From NCBI GenBank assembly GCA_963712835.1, contig CAVQJJ010000019.1:186001-250000 (forward strand): a DNA stretch of 64,000 bases, written 5' to 3'. Of the stretch, positions 28,228 to 39,311 are shown piece after piece (the first letter of the stretch is position 1; each line of letters opens with the position of its first letter). A program made the translations under genes and the position numbers. Source of the DNA: DATARH01 sp963712835. GTDB lineage: Bacteria > Pseudomonadota > Alphaproteobacteria > ATCC43930 > CGMCC-115725. The notes under the pieces are model-generated. The model searched no databases and was not told the origin of the DNA. It was given only the letters and a program-made list of their open reading frames with translations.

Positions 28228-29432
28228 TCCCGAGCTCGCGCGCCGCGCGGCGCGTCGCCAGCCCGAACAGCACCAGCGCGCAGATCGTGTTGACCGGCAG
28301 CGACAGCTTCTCGGCGAGACCGCGGCTGTCGAGCATCGCCGCGTAGGTCAGCGCCAGCGCGGTCTTTTCCCAGGTCGGGATGGTGTCCCTGCCGGCGCCG
28401 CGCAACAGCCAGCAGCCGGCCACCGCGCCGATCATCATGTCGTAGAGCAGCGACAGCGGCACCGCGAGCAGCGTTGCTGAGGCCAGCACCGCGCTGCGTA
28501 CCGGCAGCGACAGACCGCGCCGCCAGACCATGCCGACCACGGCCGCGGCCATGACCGTGAAGACGCCTTGCACCGCATAGCTCGCGGCGATGCTCGCGCC
28601 CATCAGCCGCATCGCGCCGAACGGGCTGACGAAGCCGCCAAAGAGAATACGGCCCGAATTCGTACATCGCATGCGAGGCGCCGACGGTGGCGATAAAGGC
28701 CTGCCATGTCCCCAAGCCGAACAGCGCCAGCGAGAGCAACACCAGCGTCGCGGCGGAAATGGCGGCTGCGAGGAACGCCCGCCAATGCCCGCCAATGCCC
28801 AGCGCCAGCGGCACCAAAAGCGCGAAATGCGGCTTGTAGCATAGGGCGCCAAAGCACAGCCCGGCGAGGATCGGCCGGCGGTCGACGAGCAGCGTCCCGG
28901 CGCCGAACAGCGCGGCGGTGAGAAACGCGTTCTGCCCGAGGCCGAAATTCCACCACGCATCCGGAAAGGCGAGCAGCGCGATCAGCGCGGTGACGCCGAA
29001 GTCGTCAAGGATGCGGCGGGCGACGCAGAGGAAAAGGACAAGCGTTGCCGCCTCGAAGCCGACAAACGCGACGAGATAGGGCAGGCGTGCGATCGGCGCG
29101 AACAGCGCCTGATAGACCGGCGGGTAATTGAAGAACTCGTAGTCGATGCCCTGGCCGACGATGGCCTGCTCGGTGGCGAAATGCGCCGCGTGGTCATAGG
29201 CGAGCGCCGGCGTGCCCGCGTCGGCGAGCCGGCCGGCGGCGTAGAAGCTCACAAAATCGGTGGTGTTCGGCTTGTCGAGCGGGACGATCCAGCCATGCGT
29301 TCCGGCGACGATGAACGCGAAGACCGCCAGCTCGCAGATCAGGAGGATGGTGACATAAAGCCGCAGCCGTTCGCGGCTCAGCCACTCGCCGCTTTCGAGC
29401 TGTGCCACTACTTGCGCCAGAACCGCCGCCAT
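28184..29432 (-). pseudogene. GT87/DUF2029-type membrane glycosyltransferase, frameshifted
   Basis: Two frames together give a polytopic protein of about 415 residues. The N-terminal frame has helix 1 (LRLYVTILLICELAVFAFIV), the TDFVSFYAAGRLADAG loop with an early acidic residue as in GT87 mannosyltransferases, and FFNYPPVYQALFAP. At YEFGPY the frame loses hydrophobic character. The adjacent frame then resumes ILFGGFVSPFGAMRLMGAS with further helices to a stop at 28184. One extra C in the CCC at 28653-28655 explains the shift. The last 44 bp overlap the convergent GT2 gene. It is either a true inactivation or a homopolymer sequence error. Confidence 0.75.
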
Positions 29433-29537
29433 CCGCCAGCCTCGTTGCTTGGGTCAGGCAACGATAGAGGTGGGCGTTTAGAATTCCGTTAAGGATAACG
29501 ATCGCGTCGAGCCGCCGATCAACTCGCCGCGGCAAAT

Positions 29538-30767
29538 CTACGGTGTCGCGCCCGCAACCGATTTCCGCGTTGCCGTCCCGCCGCTTCCGCCGGAACGTTC
29601 AACACGGCCAGGCGAGGAGGCAATCCGGACCATCGCGCAGGCGATCAGCGCACAGGTCAGCAGCGGCGTCACGACGCCGATCGCGAAGGCGCCCGGCGGA
29701 TTGAACAGCTGCATGATCCAGACCAGTGGCGGGACGGCCAGCGCGATCCATCCGGCGTTCCGCGCCAGTCCGCTCGCAAAGAGCACGGTCGCGGCGACAG
29801 ACAGCATCACCATGTCGTAATTGGCGACATGCGGCGCGGCCAATGTCGTCGCCGCGAGCAACGCCACGAGCTGAAGCTGATCGCTTCGTTCGCGGCGGTA
29901 GGACCACCAGACGCAGCAGATCGCCAGGAGCCCCGCGGCTATCTGGCCGAATTTGGCGAACGCCGCGGGGGCGTGAACCAGGAAAAGGTTTGTGTAGACG
30001 CTTTCGTCGGCGAGATGGTTCCACGTTTGGTAGTTCTGATACGCCTCGGCCGGCGGGTTGACGACCCACTCGATCCAGACGCGCCAGGGCTCGATGCCGA
30101 ATGCGGCGACGCTGGCCAGCGTGACAATGCAAGCGGTTGCCATGGTGGCGCCGAGCACTCGCCATTCGCGCGCCGCGATCAGCGCCACCGGCACCATCAG
30201 CCAGAGCTGCGGCTTGAAGGTCAAAAGACCCAGCAGCACGCCTGCGAGAGTTGGCGACCGACCGATCAAGCCAAACCCGCCGACGAGACATGCGGTCGAC
30301 AGGAAAGCGTTCTGGCCGAGGCCCAACGTGAAGCTGGCGGTCGGCGCCAGCAGCAACGAAAAGAATTGCAGCCAACGCTGCCAGCCGCGCTCGGCAATCG
30401 TCCAAAGCGCCGCTACGAGCCCGCCGAACGTCAGAAGCTCGAACAACACGTATGACGCCGTGAACGACAAGAAACCGAAGGGGGCCAGGAAAAACAGCGT
30501 GTGCGGCGGGTAAAGCCACGGATGAAACGTCAAGGGACGTTTGAGCCAGTCGGCGAAATAGACGTTCATATACGCAGTCAGCCGGTCGCCATCGAACAGC
30601 AGGGCTAGGTTGCCGTCGAGGGCGGCGCGAGCCGCGGTGTAATAGACCATCCAGTCTTGACCGGGCTGCTGCGAGAAATAGACCGCATAGAGCGCCGCGG
30701 CGAAGAGACCGCACATCGCACAGGCGATGCTGGCGAAAACCAGGCAGAAGCGGCTGCGCGCCTTCAT
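29538..30767 (-). CDS. GT87/DUF2029-type membrane glycosyltransferase
   Basis: A 409-residue integral membrane protein with about ten helices. The first periplasmic loop carries QQPGQDWMVYYTAARAALDG, with the aspartate expected of the catalytic site in polyprenyl-phosphate-mannose-dependent transferases. FHPWLYPPHTLFF and LGLGQNAFLSTACL follow, then TFKPQLWLMVPVALIAA, the hallmark block of this family. It is the closest relative in the window of the gene at 30876, which lies divergently 108 bp away and shares these blocks almost word for word. The acceptor is unknown. A GTG immediately before the ATG is an alternative start. Confidence 0.82.
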   Translation of the reverse strand: MKARSRFCLVFASIACAMCGLFAAALYAVYFSQQPGQDWMVYYTAARAALDGNLALLFDGDRLTAYMNVYFADWLKRPLTFHPWLYPPHTLFFLAPFGFLSFTASYVLFELLTFGGLVAALWTIAERGWQRWLQFFSLLLAPTASFTLGLGQNAFLSTACLVGGFGLIGRSPTLAGVLLGLLTFKPQLWLMVPVALIAAREWRVLGATMATACIVTLASVAAFGIEPWRVWIEWVVNPPAEAYQNYQTWNHLADESVYTNLFLVHAPAAFAKFGQIAAGLLAICCVWWSYRRERSDQLQLVALLAATTLAAPHVANYDMVMLSVAATVLFASGLARNAGWIALAVPPLVWIMQLFNPPGAFAIGVVTPLLTCALIACAMVRIASSPGRVERSGGSGGTATRKSVAGATP

Positions 30768-30875
30768 CACTGAGCATGCTCCTCGTGCAAGATCGAGGGC
30801 AGCCTAACGGCGCAGCTTTAAGCGCGACTTAACGATACTCGGCCATCCTTTTCGCGCAGCGTCCGAGGAGTGGTC

Positions 30876-32156
30876 ATGGGGCTTCAGAAGCCGGCGGCGG
30901 GTAGTTCCAATAGGGCGAGGGACAATAGTGAAACCAACCGGTGCGAAACCAACCGGTCGGGTGGCCCGCTTTGGCTTCTCGCCGGGTTCTGCGCGGTGTC
31001 CGGGATTTGCGCCTGGGTGTTCTACCTTTGGGCGTTTCATCGCGATCCGGGCCAGGACTGGATGGTCTTCTACACGGCCGCGCGCGCCTATTTTGACGGC
31101 AACCTGCCGCTGATCTTCAACGGGGAGCAGTTGACCGCGGCGCTCAATGCGCGCTTTGCGGATTGGCTCGGGCTGACGCTGAACCTGCACCCGTGGGTCT
31201 ATCCGCCGAGTTTTCTGCTGTTGTTCCTGCCGTTTGCGGCATTGCCCCCGGTGGCTTCGTTCGCGGTTTTCCAGATCGCCGGCTTTGCCGCCGCGATCGC
31301 GGCTGTTCGGCGGTGGGTCGCCGGCGCAACTGCGCGCCGGCTCATGGTTGTTTCGCTCGTGCTATGTCCGGCGGTGCCGTTTGACGTGATGACCGGGCAG
31401 AACGGGTTCTACAGCTTGGCGCTACTGGTCGGCGGGTTCGGACTTCTTGGCCGTGCACCGTTGGTTGCCGGCGGGCTTCTCGGCGTCCTTACCTTCAAGC
31501 CGCAATTGTGGCTGATGGTCCCGGTCGCTCTGGTGGCGATGCGGCAATGGCGAGCGCTTGCCGCCGCCGGAGCCGCGGCGCTGCTGGTCGCGCTGGTGAG
31601 CGTGCCGGTGTTCGGCATCGAGATCTGGCGGCAGTGGATCGGGCTGATGACCGGCGGCTCTCAATACCAGGCCTGGCTTGCTGCCGGACGCATCAACGGT
31701 CTCAGCGTATTCGCCTGTGCGCGCCTGCTGGGGACGCCCCAGCTTGTCGCCAGCCTGTGCCAAGATGCGGCGGTCGTCGCTGCCGCGGGATGCGTCTATT
31801 GGATCTTTCGCCGCCGCGACCCTGGCGCCCTCGGGCTTGCGGCGCTGCTCGCCGCCACGCTACTCGCCGCGCCTCATGCTTCGGCCTCCGACGCGCTGCT
31901 GCTCGGGCCGGCGGCGAGCCTCTTTTTCGTGGTGACGCGAGAAGGCCGGTACCCGCTCGGCGGAGCGATGCTCGCTGCGGCGATATGGTTGTGTCCGCTC
32001 GTCAACCCGCCGAGCGTGTTCCGCCTCGGATTGCTCACTCCCTTGCTGCTCGCCGCATTCCTGGCTTGCATCATCGCCCGGCTTCGCGAGAAAACGACGC
32101 CCGCTGCGGGATGCGGATCAATCCCGGCGCGGGAGCCCGCGCTGCGGAGCGCCTGA
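30876..32156 (+). CDS. GT87/DUF2029-type membrane glycosyltransferase
   Basis: A 426-residue polytopic protein, paralogous to the divergent neighbour: RDPGQDWMVFYTAARAYFDG, LHPWVYPPSFLLLFLPF, MTGQNGFYSLALLVGGFGLL and LTFKPQLWLMVPVAL line up with it. The N-terminal 30 residues are hydrophilic and contain a short repeat (two copies of C/G-ETNR-type text: SETNRCETNRS). GAGGAG lies before the ATG at 30876. It probably uses a polyprenyl-phosphate sugar, such as one made by the GT2/GtrA protein at 27049, to glycosylate a periplasmic lipid or polysaccharide; this is inference from family and context. Confidence 0.82.
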   Translation: MGLQKPAAGSSNRARDNSETNRCETNRSGGPLWLLAGFCAVSGICAWVFYLWAFHRDPGQDWMVFYTAARAYFDGNLPLIFNGEQLTAALNARFADWLGLTLNLHPWVYPPSFLLLFLPFAALPPVASFAVFQIAGFAAAIAAVRRWVAGATARRLMVVSLVLCPAVPFDVMTGQNGFYSLALLVGGFGLLGRAPLVAGGLLGVLTFKPQLWLMVPVALVAMRQWRALAAAGAAALLVALVSVPVFGIEIWRQWIGLMTGGSQYQAWLAAGRINGLSVFACARLLGTPQLVASLCQDAAVVAAAGCVYWIFRRRDPGALGLAALLAATLLAAPHASASDALLLGPAASLFFVVTREGRYPLGGAMLAAAIWLCPLVNPPSVFRLGLLTPLLLAAFLACIIARLREKTTPAAGCGSIPAREPALRSA

Positions 32157-32239
32157 GAGTCTAGGGGCGACGCGCTGTTCTTCGTGGCATAACCATTTGC
32201 TCGCCGCCCGTTGTCTGGGCGTGCCGGCAGGAGAACGCC

Positions 32240-33484
32240 ATGCCCGCCTTGCAGCCGGTACGCGGCACGCAAGACCTGTTGCCCGACGCCGCAAGGCGCC
32301 ACCGTCATGTGCGCGAGACCGCGCGCCGTCTCGCCGAGCTGTACGGATTCGCCGAGATCGACATCCCGGTCTTCGAGTTCACCGAGGTCTTCGCGCGGCC
32401 GATCGGCGAGCACACCGACATCGTCTCCAAGGAGATGTATTCGCTGAAGGATCGCGGCGGCGAAGACCTCAGCCTACGGCCCGAGTTTACCGCTGGCATC
32501 GTGCGCGCGGTGTTGTCGAACGGGCTGACCCAGTCGGCGCCGCTCAAATTCTTCGCCAGCGGCCCGGTGTTCCGCTACGAGCGCCCGCAAAAGGGCCGTT
32601 TCCGGCAGTTCCACCAGATTGACGCCGAAATTTTGGGCGTCGCGCAGCCGCAGGCCGATATTGAGCTGATCGCGCTCGCCCGGCGTACGCTTGACGCGCT
32701 CGGCATCGGCGAGCGGGTCGTGCTCGAGCTCAACACGCTGGGCGATCCGGAGAGCCGCGCCGCGTATCGCAAGGCGCTGGTCACATATTTTTCGGCCCGC
32801 CAGAGCGAGCTGTCGGAGGACAGCCAGCGCCGACTTCAGGTCAACCCGCTGCGCATCCTCGATTCGAAAGACGCCGGCGATATCCGCATCAACGCCGATG
32901 CGCCATCCTTCGACGGCTATCTCAACGACACTTCGCGCGACTTCTACGCCGAAGCGTGCGCCGGGCTCGACCGCCTCGGCATCGAATACCGGCTGAACCC
33001 GCGTCTCGTGCGTGGCCTCGATTATTACACGCACACGGTCTTTGAGTTTGTGACCACGGATTTGGGCTCGCAGGGCACCGTCTTGGCCGGCGGACGCTAT
33101 GACGGGCTCGTCGAGTTGATGGGCGGGCCGCAGATGGCCGGTGTCGGCTGGGCGGCGGGTGTCGAGCGGCTGGCCCTGCTGATCGACGAGCCGGCGGGGC
33201 CGGCGCGGCCGATCGCAATCGTGCCGATTGGCGAGCAGGCTGCAAGCAATGCTTTGCTGATCGCGGAAGGATTGCGATCCGAAGGCTTCTCCGTCGATCT
33301 CGGCTATTCGGGAAATTTGCAACGCCGCATGCGCAGAGCTAACCGGATTGATGCGCGCGCGGCGGTGATAATAGGCGATGACGAGCTTGCGGACGGCAAG
33401 TTCACTTTACGTGATTTCGATAGTGGGCTGCAGGAAGTGATGAGGCTTCCCGAGCTTATTGCCAAGCTGAAGGCGCTGGGCTGA
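32240..33484 (+). CDS. hisS: Histidyl-tRNA synthetase
   Basis: A 414-residue class II aminoacyl-tRNA synthetase. It begins with the typical PVRGTQDLLP, has motif 2 GPVFRYERPQKGRFRQFHQ, the histidine-specific motifs RGLDYYTHTVFEF and LAGGRYDGL, and a C-terminal anticodon-binding domain (IAIVPIGEQAASNALLIAE). AGGAGAACGCC precedes the ATG. It heads the hisS-prfA-prmC group; its TGA overlaps the prfA ATG (TGATG), so the first two are translationally coupled. Confidence 0.97.
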   Translation: MPALQPVRGTQDLLPDAARRHRHVRETARRLAELYGFAEIDIPVFEFTEVFARPIGEHTDIVSKEMYSLKDRGGEDLSLRPEFTAGIVRAVLSNGLTQSAPLKFFASGPVFRYERPQKGRFRQFHQIDAEILGVAQPQADIELIALARRTLDALGIGERVVLELNTLGDPESRAAYRKALVTYFSARQSELSEDSQRRLQVNPLRILDSKDAGDIRINADAPSFDGYLNDTSRDFYAEACAGLDRLGIEYRLNPRLVRGLDYYTHTVFEFVTTDLGSQGTVLAGGRYDGLVELMGGPQMAGVGWAAGVERLALLIDEPAGPARPIAIVPIGEQAASNALLIAEGLRSEGFSVDLGYSGNLQRRMRRANRIDARAAVIIGDDELADGKFTLRDFDSGLQEVMRLPELIAKLKALG

Positions 33485-34560
33485 TGGACACCGCGCTCGA
33501 AAACCGGCTCGACCAGCTCGTCCGGCGCCACACCGAGATCGGCGAGGCGATGGCCTCGAGCGGCGTGAGCGGCGCCGAATTCACCAAATTGTCCAAGGAA
33601 TATAGCGAGCTGTCGCCGATCGTCGAGGTCATCAGCGCGTTGCGCCAAGCGCAGTCGGAGATGGATGCCGCCGCCGAGATGATCGCCGGCGACGACCCCG
33701 AGATGAAGGCGCTCGCCGAGGAGGAGGTGCAAAGCCTACGCGAGCGTCTGCCCGATCTCGAACTGCGGGTGCGCATGTCGCTCGTGCCGAAAGACGATGA
33801 CGACGAGCGCAACGCCATCCTTGAAGTGCGCGCCGGCACCGGCGGCGACGAGGCGGCGCTGTTCGCCGCCGAGCTGTTCCGTATGTATCAACGCTACGCG
33901 GCTCTGCGGAATTGGAAATTCGAGCTGCTCGACATCTCGGAGACTGGCATCGGCGGGTTCAAGGAAGCCGCCGCGACGATCACCGGACGCGGCGTGTTCG
34001 CCCGGCTCAAGTTCGAATCGGGTGTCCACCGCGTGCAACGTGTCCCCGAGACCGAGGCGTCGGGTCGCATCCATACTTCCGCCGCGACGGTCGCGGTGAT
34101 GCCCGAGGCGGAAGAGATCGACATCCAGATCGACGACAAGGATTTGCGCATCGACGTCTACCGATCGAGCGGGCCGGGTGGCCAGTCGGTCAATACCACC
34201 GACAGCGCGGTGCGCATCACCCATCTGCCGACCGGGCTGGTGGTGATCCAGCAGGACGAAAAATCGCAGCACAAGAACAAGGCGCGGGCGCTGAAGGTGC
34301 TGCGCGCCCGGCTCTATGAGATGGAGCGCCAGGCGCGCGATTCGGCGCGCGCCGCCGACCGCAAGAGCCAGGTCGGCAGCGGCGACCGCTCCGAGCGCGT
34401 GCGCACGTACAATTTCCCGCAAGGCCGCGTCACCGACCACCGCATCAACCTGACGCTCTACAAGATCGACAAGGTGATGTCGGGCGAGGCGCTCGACGAG
34501 GTCATCGATGCGCTGACCGCCGCCGATACCGCCGAGCGGCTCGCCGCGGCGGCGGAGTAA
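33484..34560 (+). CDS. prfA: Peptide chain release factor 1
   Basis: A 358-residue class I release factor reading UAA and UAG. The codon-recognition tripeptide of the P-x-T type lies in QRVPETEASGRIHTSAATVA, and the catalytic loop SGPGGQSVNTTDSAVRITH contains GGQ, whose Gln is the methylation target of PrmC, encoded next. The N-terminal helical domain and length are normal. The ATG overlaps the hisS stop by one base. UAG is used as a stop in this window (for example by lolD), consistent with RF1 being needed. Confidence 0.97.
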   Translation: MDTALENRLDQLVRRHTEIGEAMASSGVSGAEFTKLSKEYSELSPIVEVISALRQAQSEMDAAAEMIAGDDPEMKALAEEEVQSLRERLPDLELRVRMSLVPKDDDDERNAILEVRAGTGGDEAALFAAELFRMYQRYAALRNWKFELLDISETGIGGFKEAAATITGRGVFARLKFESGVHRVQRVPETEASGRIHTSAATVAVMPEAEEIDIQIDDKDLRIDVYRSSGPGGQSVNTTDSAVRITHLPTGLVVIQQDEKSQHKNKARALKVLRARLYEMERQARDSARAADRKSQVGSGDRSERVRTYNFPQGRVTDHRINLTLYKIDKVMSGEALDEVIDALTAADTAERLAAAAE

Positions 34561-34620
34561 CATTGTTTCCTGAATTACCCCGGCGTAGGCCATGCTGCAA
34601 CCGTTCGGGAAGCGGACCAA

Positions 34621-34644
34621 TGGGTCCCGGCCTTCGCTTGGATG
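34621..34644 (+). repeat. Half-unit of the TCCCGGCCTTCGC repeat family
   Basis: TGGGTCCCGGCCTTCGCTTG matches one arm of the inverted unit at 14923-14952, with divergence at the end. It lies between prfA and prmC, and reading through it creates a spurious N-terminal extension of prmC. Confidence 0.65.
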
Positions 34645-34652
34645 TTCTTTCT

Positions 34653-35513
34653 GTGACCCCGCCGCATACCATTGCCTCTATGCTCGGAAATGTCGCTGAA
34701 GCGTTGGCCGAGGCGGGGCTCGATGACGCGCGGCGGCGGGCACGGCGCCTGCTGGCGGCGGCGCTCGGGTTGACCCAGGAGGAAGTGTTCGCCCGGATCG
34801 ACCGGATGGTCACCGAGGATGAGGGCGAACGCATCGCCGAGATGCTGCGGCGTGCACTCAAGCATGAGCCGCTGAGCCGAATTCAGGGCAAGCGCGAGTT
34901 TTGGGGCCTTGAATTCAAGTTGTCTCCGGACACGCTCGACCCCCGGCCCGAGACTGAAACCCTGGTCGAGGCGGTCCTCGCGCGGCTCGCCGAGCGCGAT
35001 CGGCCGTATCGCTTTCTCGATCTCGGCACCGGCACCGGATGTTTGCTGCTGGCGCTACTCACGGAGTTTCCGCAGGCAAGGGGCATCGGTATCGACCGCG
35101 CCTGGGGCTCAGCCGCGACGGCGCACGCCAACGCTTTGTGTCTTGGCGTCGCCGGCCGCGCGGGCTTCGCGGTCGGCGAGTGGGCCGCGTCAATCAGCGG
35201 CCAATTCGACGCGATCGTCGCCAATCCGCCCTACATCCCGTCTGCGGAAATCGCCGCTTTGCCGCCTGAGGTGCACGATTTCGATCCCGTTCTGGCGCTC
35301 GACGGCGGCATCGACGGACTCGACGCCTATTGGCGGATCGCCCGTGACCTGCCGCGGCTGCTGGCGCCGGGCGGGATCTTTGCCTGCGAGGTCGGCGCCG
35401 GCCAGGATGGTGCGCTTGCCGGGATTCTTGCGGGGCAGGGGCTGGTCGTCGTCGACGCTGTCCCCGACCTCGCCGGCATCGCCCGCTGCATCGTGGCCCG
35501 GCCGAAGCCATAG
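34653..35513 (+). CDS. prmC: Release factor glutamine N5-methyltransferase
   Basis: A 286-residue SAM-dependent methyltransferase that modifies the GGQ glutamine of release factors. The N-terminal helical domain (TPPHTIASMLGNVAEALAEA) is followed by the family segment LSRIQGKREFWGLEFKLSPD and then RPETETLVE. The SAM-binding loop is LDLGTGTGCLLLALL and the active-site NPPYIPS is intact. I chose the GTG at 34653, which aligns with the usual start; the frame to 34563 runs through a dispersed repeat, and ATG 34680 would clip the first helix. It sits downstream of its substrate gene prfA, as in most bacteria. Confidence 0.93.
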   Translation: MTPPHTIASMLGNVAEALAEAGLDDARRRARRLLAAALGLTQEEVFARIDRMVTEDEGERIAEMLRRALKHEPLSRIQGKREFWGLEFKLSPDTLDPRPETETLVEAVLARLAERDRPYRFLDLGTGTGCLLLALLTEFPQARGIGIDRAWGSAATAHANALCLGVAGRAGFAVGEWAASISGQFDAIVANPPYIPSAEIAALPPEVHDFDPVLALDGGIDGLDAYWRIARDLPRLLAPGGIFACEVGAGQDGALAGILAGQGLVVVDAVPDLAGIARCIVARPKP

Positions 35514-35710
35514 TCACGCCGGCGTGAGAAAAAGGTTGGAACCGATTTAGCGCCCGCCTAGAGTGGTGACTGTCGCGCCCGAAAATTGTTCTAAGATTGA
35601 CGGGTTCGACACGCCGCATGAGGGACGGTTCAAAGGGCGCGCTCGGGAGGAGCGCGGGACCGGCGGCCGGACGATGGTCCAACAGGGTCCACCGCGACTA
35701 GACAGGTGTC

Positions 35711-36190
35711 ATGAGACCACAAAAGCGCTCGCGCGGCCGCAACGGCGGCGGCAACCCGTACCACAATCAAAACCGAGGCCCTGGCGGCGGGGGCGGCGGC
35801 GGTCCGCGGCCGCCGCACCGGTCGCAAACCTTCGACAGCAATGGCCCGAGCGTCAAAATTCGCGGCAATGCCTACCAGGTGTTCGAGCGTTATCTGGCGC
35901 TCGCTCGCGAGGCGCAATCGTCGGGCGACCGCATCGCCGCCGAGAATTTCTATCAGCACGCGGAGCATTATTTCCGCGTAATGAACGCTAACGGCGAGGC
36001 CTTCCAGCGCCAGCAACAACAACAGCAGCAGCCGATGCAGCCCGAGGTCGAGCCGATGGACGGTGAGGGCGAGCAGCCGGAAGAAGCGCATTTCGTCCAG
36101 ATCCAGCAGGCCCCGCCGCAGCCACCCCCATCACCCGCCATCGCGGACGAGGATCAGCTGCCGCCGTTCATCACCGGCCGGGCTGACTAG
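35711..36190 (+). CDS. DUF4167-domain protein
   Basis: A 159-residue protein typical of alphaproteobacteria. Residues 1-45 are basic and glycine-rich (RPQKRSRGRNGGG, then seven glycines). The conserved domain follows, with VKIRGNAYQVFERYLALARE, DRIAAENFYQHAEHYFRVMN. The tail is glutamine- and proline-rich (EAFQRQQQQQQQP) and disordered. The RG-rich N-terminus suggests nucleic-acid binding; the function is not established. It stands between prmC and clpB, a linkage common in this class. Confidence 0.88.
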   Translation: MRPQKRSRGRNGGGNPYHNQNRGPGGGGGGGPRPPHRSQTFDSNGPSVKIRGNAYQVFERYLALAREAQSSGDRIAAENFYQHAEHYFRVMNANGEAFQRQQQQQQQPMQPEVEPMDGEGEQPEEAHFVQIQQAPPQPPPSPAIADEDQLPPFITGRAD

Positions 36191-36246
36191 AAGCGCTCGC
36201 GCGATGGGCGAATACGCCGCCCGCATCGATCGACATCAATGTGGTG

Positions 36247-36278
36247 AAACCCGGCCCGCTTTGGCTTGAGGCGGGTTT
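36247..36278 (+). terminator. Possible intrinsic terminator
   Basis: AAACCCG (36247-36253) pairs with CGGGTTT (36272-36278), followed by another T, 57 bp after the DUF4167 stop. The stem is short with an 18-base loop, and the structure overlaps the proposed clpB heat-shock promoter, so confidence is limited. Confidence 0.4.
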
Positions 36279-36293
36279 TGGGGCGCACCATAT
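36265..36293 (+). promoter_or_regulatory. Candidate RpoH (sigma-32) promoter of clpB
   Basis: CTTGAG (36265-36270), a 15-bp spacer and CACCATAT (36286-36293) match the sigma-32 pattern CTTGAA / N11-16 / CCCCATNT with one mismatch in each box. It lies 67 bp before the clpB ATG, the place expected for a heat-shock promoter. Confidence 0.6.
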
Positions 36294-36360
36294 CTTCCGG
36301 TGAAAGGCTGCGGGACCTGCCTGAGGGGGGTCGGGGCAGTCGGTTCATCGGAGACAGTCC

Positions 36361-38961
<2,601 letters not shown>

Positions 38962-38974
38962 GGCGGCGGGCATG

Positions 38975-39008
38975 AAAAAAGGGGGACGCAGGCGAACCCG
39001 CGCCCCCC
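38975..39008 (-). terminator. Intrinsic terminator with UUCG loop (for flp)
   Basis: Read on the minus strand, GGGGGGCGCGGG pairs with CCTGCGTCCCCC over 12 bp with two G-U pairs, closed by a TTCG tetraloop and followed by six T residues. It terminates the flp pilin gene. On the plus strand there is no T-run, though the hairpin may still mark the end of clpB mRNA. Confidence 0.85.
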
Positions 39009-39035
39009 TGCCCGGGGGAGGTGTCCCTGGAGGTC

Positions 39036-39197
39036 TTAGAGCTTCGTCGCGACGGTGTTGAACGTCGTCGACAGGTTTTTGCCGATATTGGTGATCGCGC
39101 TGATGGCCGCCAGCGCGATGAGCGCGGCGATCAATCCATATTCGATGGCGGTAGCGCCGGTTTCGTCTATGAGAAGGTTCTTGAAGAGGCGGAGCAT
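39036..39197 (-). CDS. flp: Flp-type pilin (53 aa)
   Basis: A 53-residue Flp/Fap prepilin for type IVb (tight-adherence) pili. The leader MLRLFKNLLIDETGATAIEY shows the class pattern G-A-T-A-I-E-Y, with cleavage expected after the Gly, Glu and Tyr at mature positions +4 and +5 (A-T-A-I-E-Y-G-L), and then a 20-residue hydrophobic helix. No tad/cpaB-F genes lie nearby in this window, so the assembly machinery must be elsewhere or absent. The gene has its own strong terminator and stands alone between clpB and a divergent molybdenum hydroxylase. Confidence 0.9.
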   Translation of the reverse strand: MLRLFKNLLIDETGATAIEYGLIAALIALAAISAITNIGKNLSTTFNTVATKL

Positions 39198-39311
39198 GGG
39201 TGGTCCCGGGCAATACTGTACAGCGCCATGATTACTCGCCTCGACCTTAAATTGTGGTAAACGCGAACGCGGCTCGGCAAAAATGTTCTTTGATACCGTA
39301 GGGAAACACGC

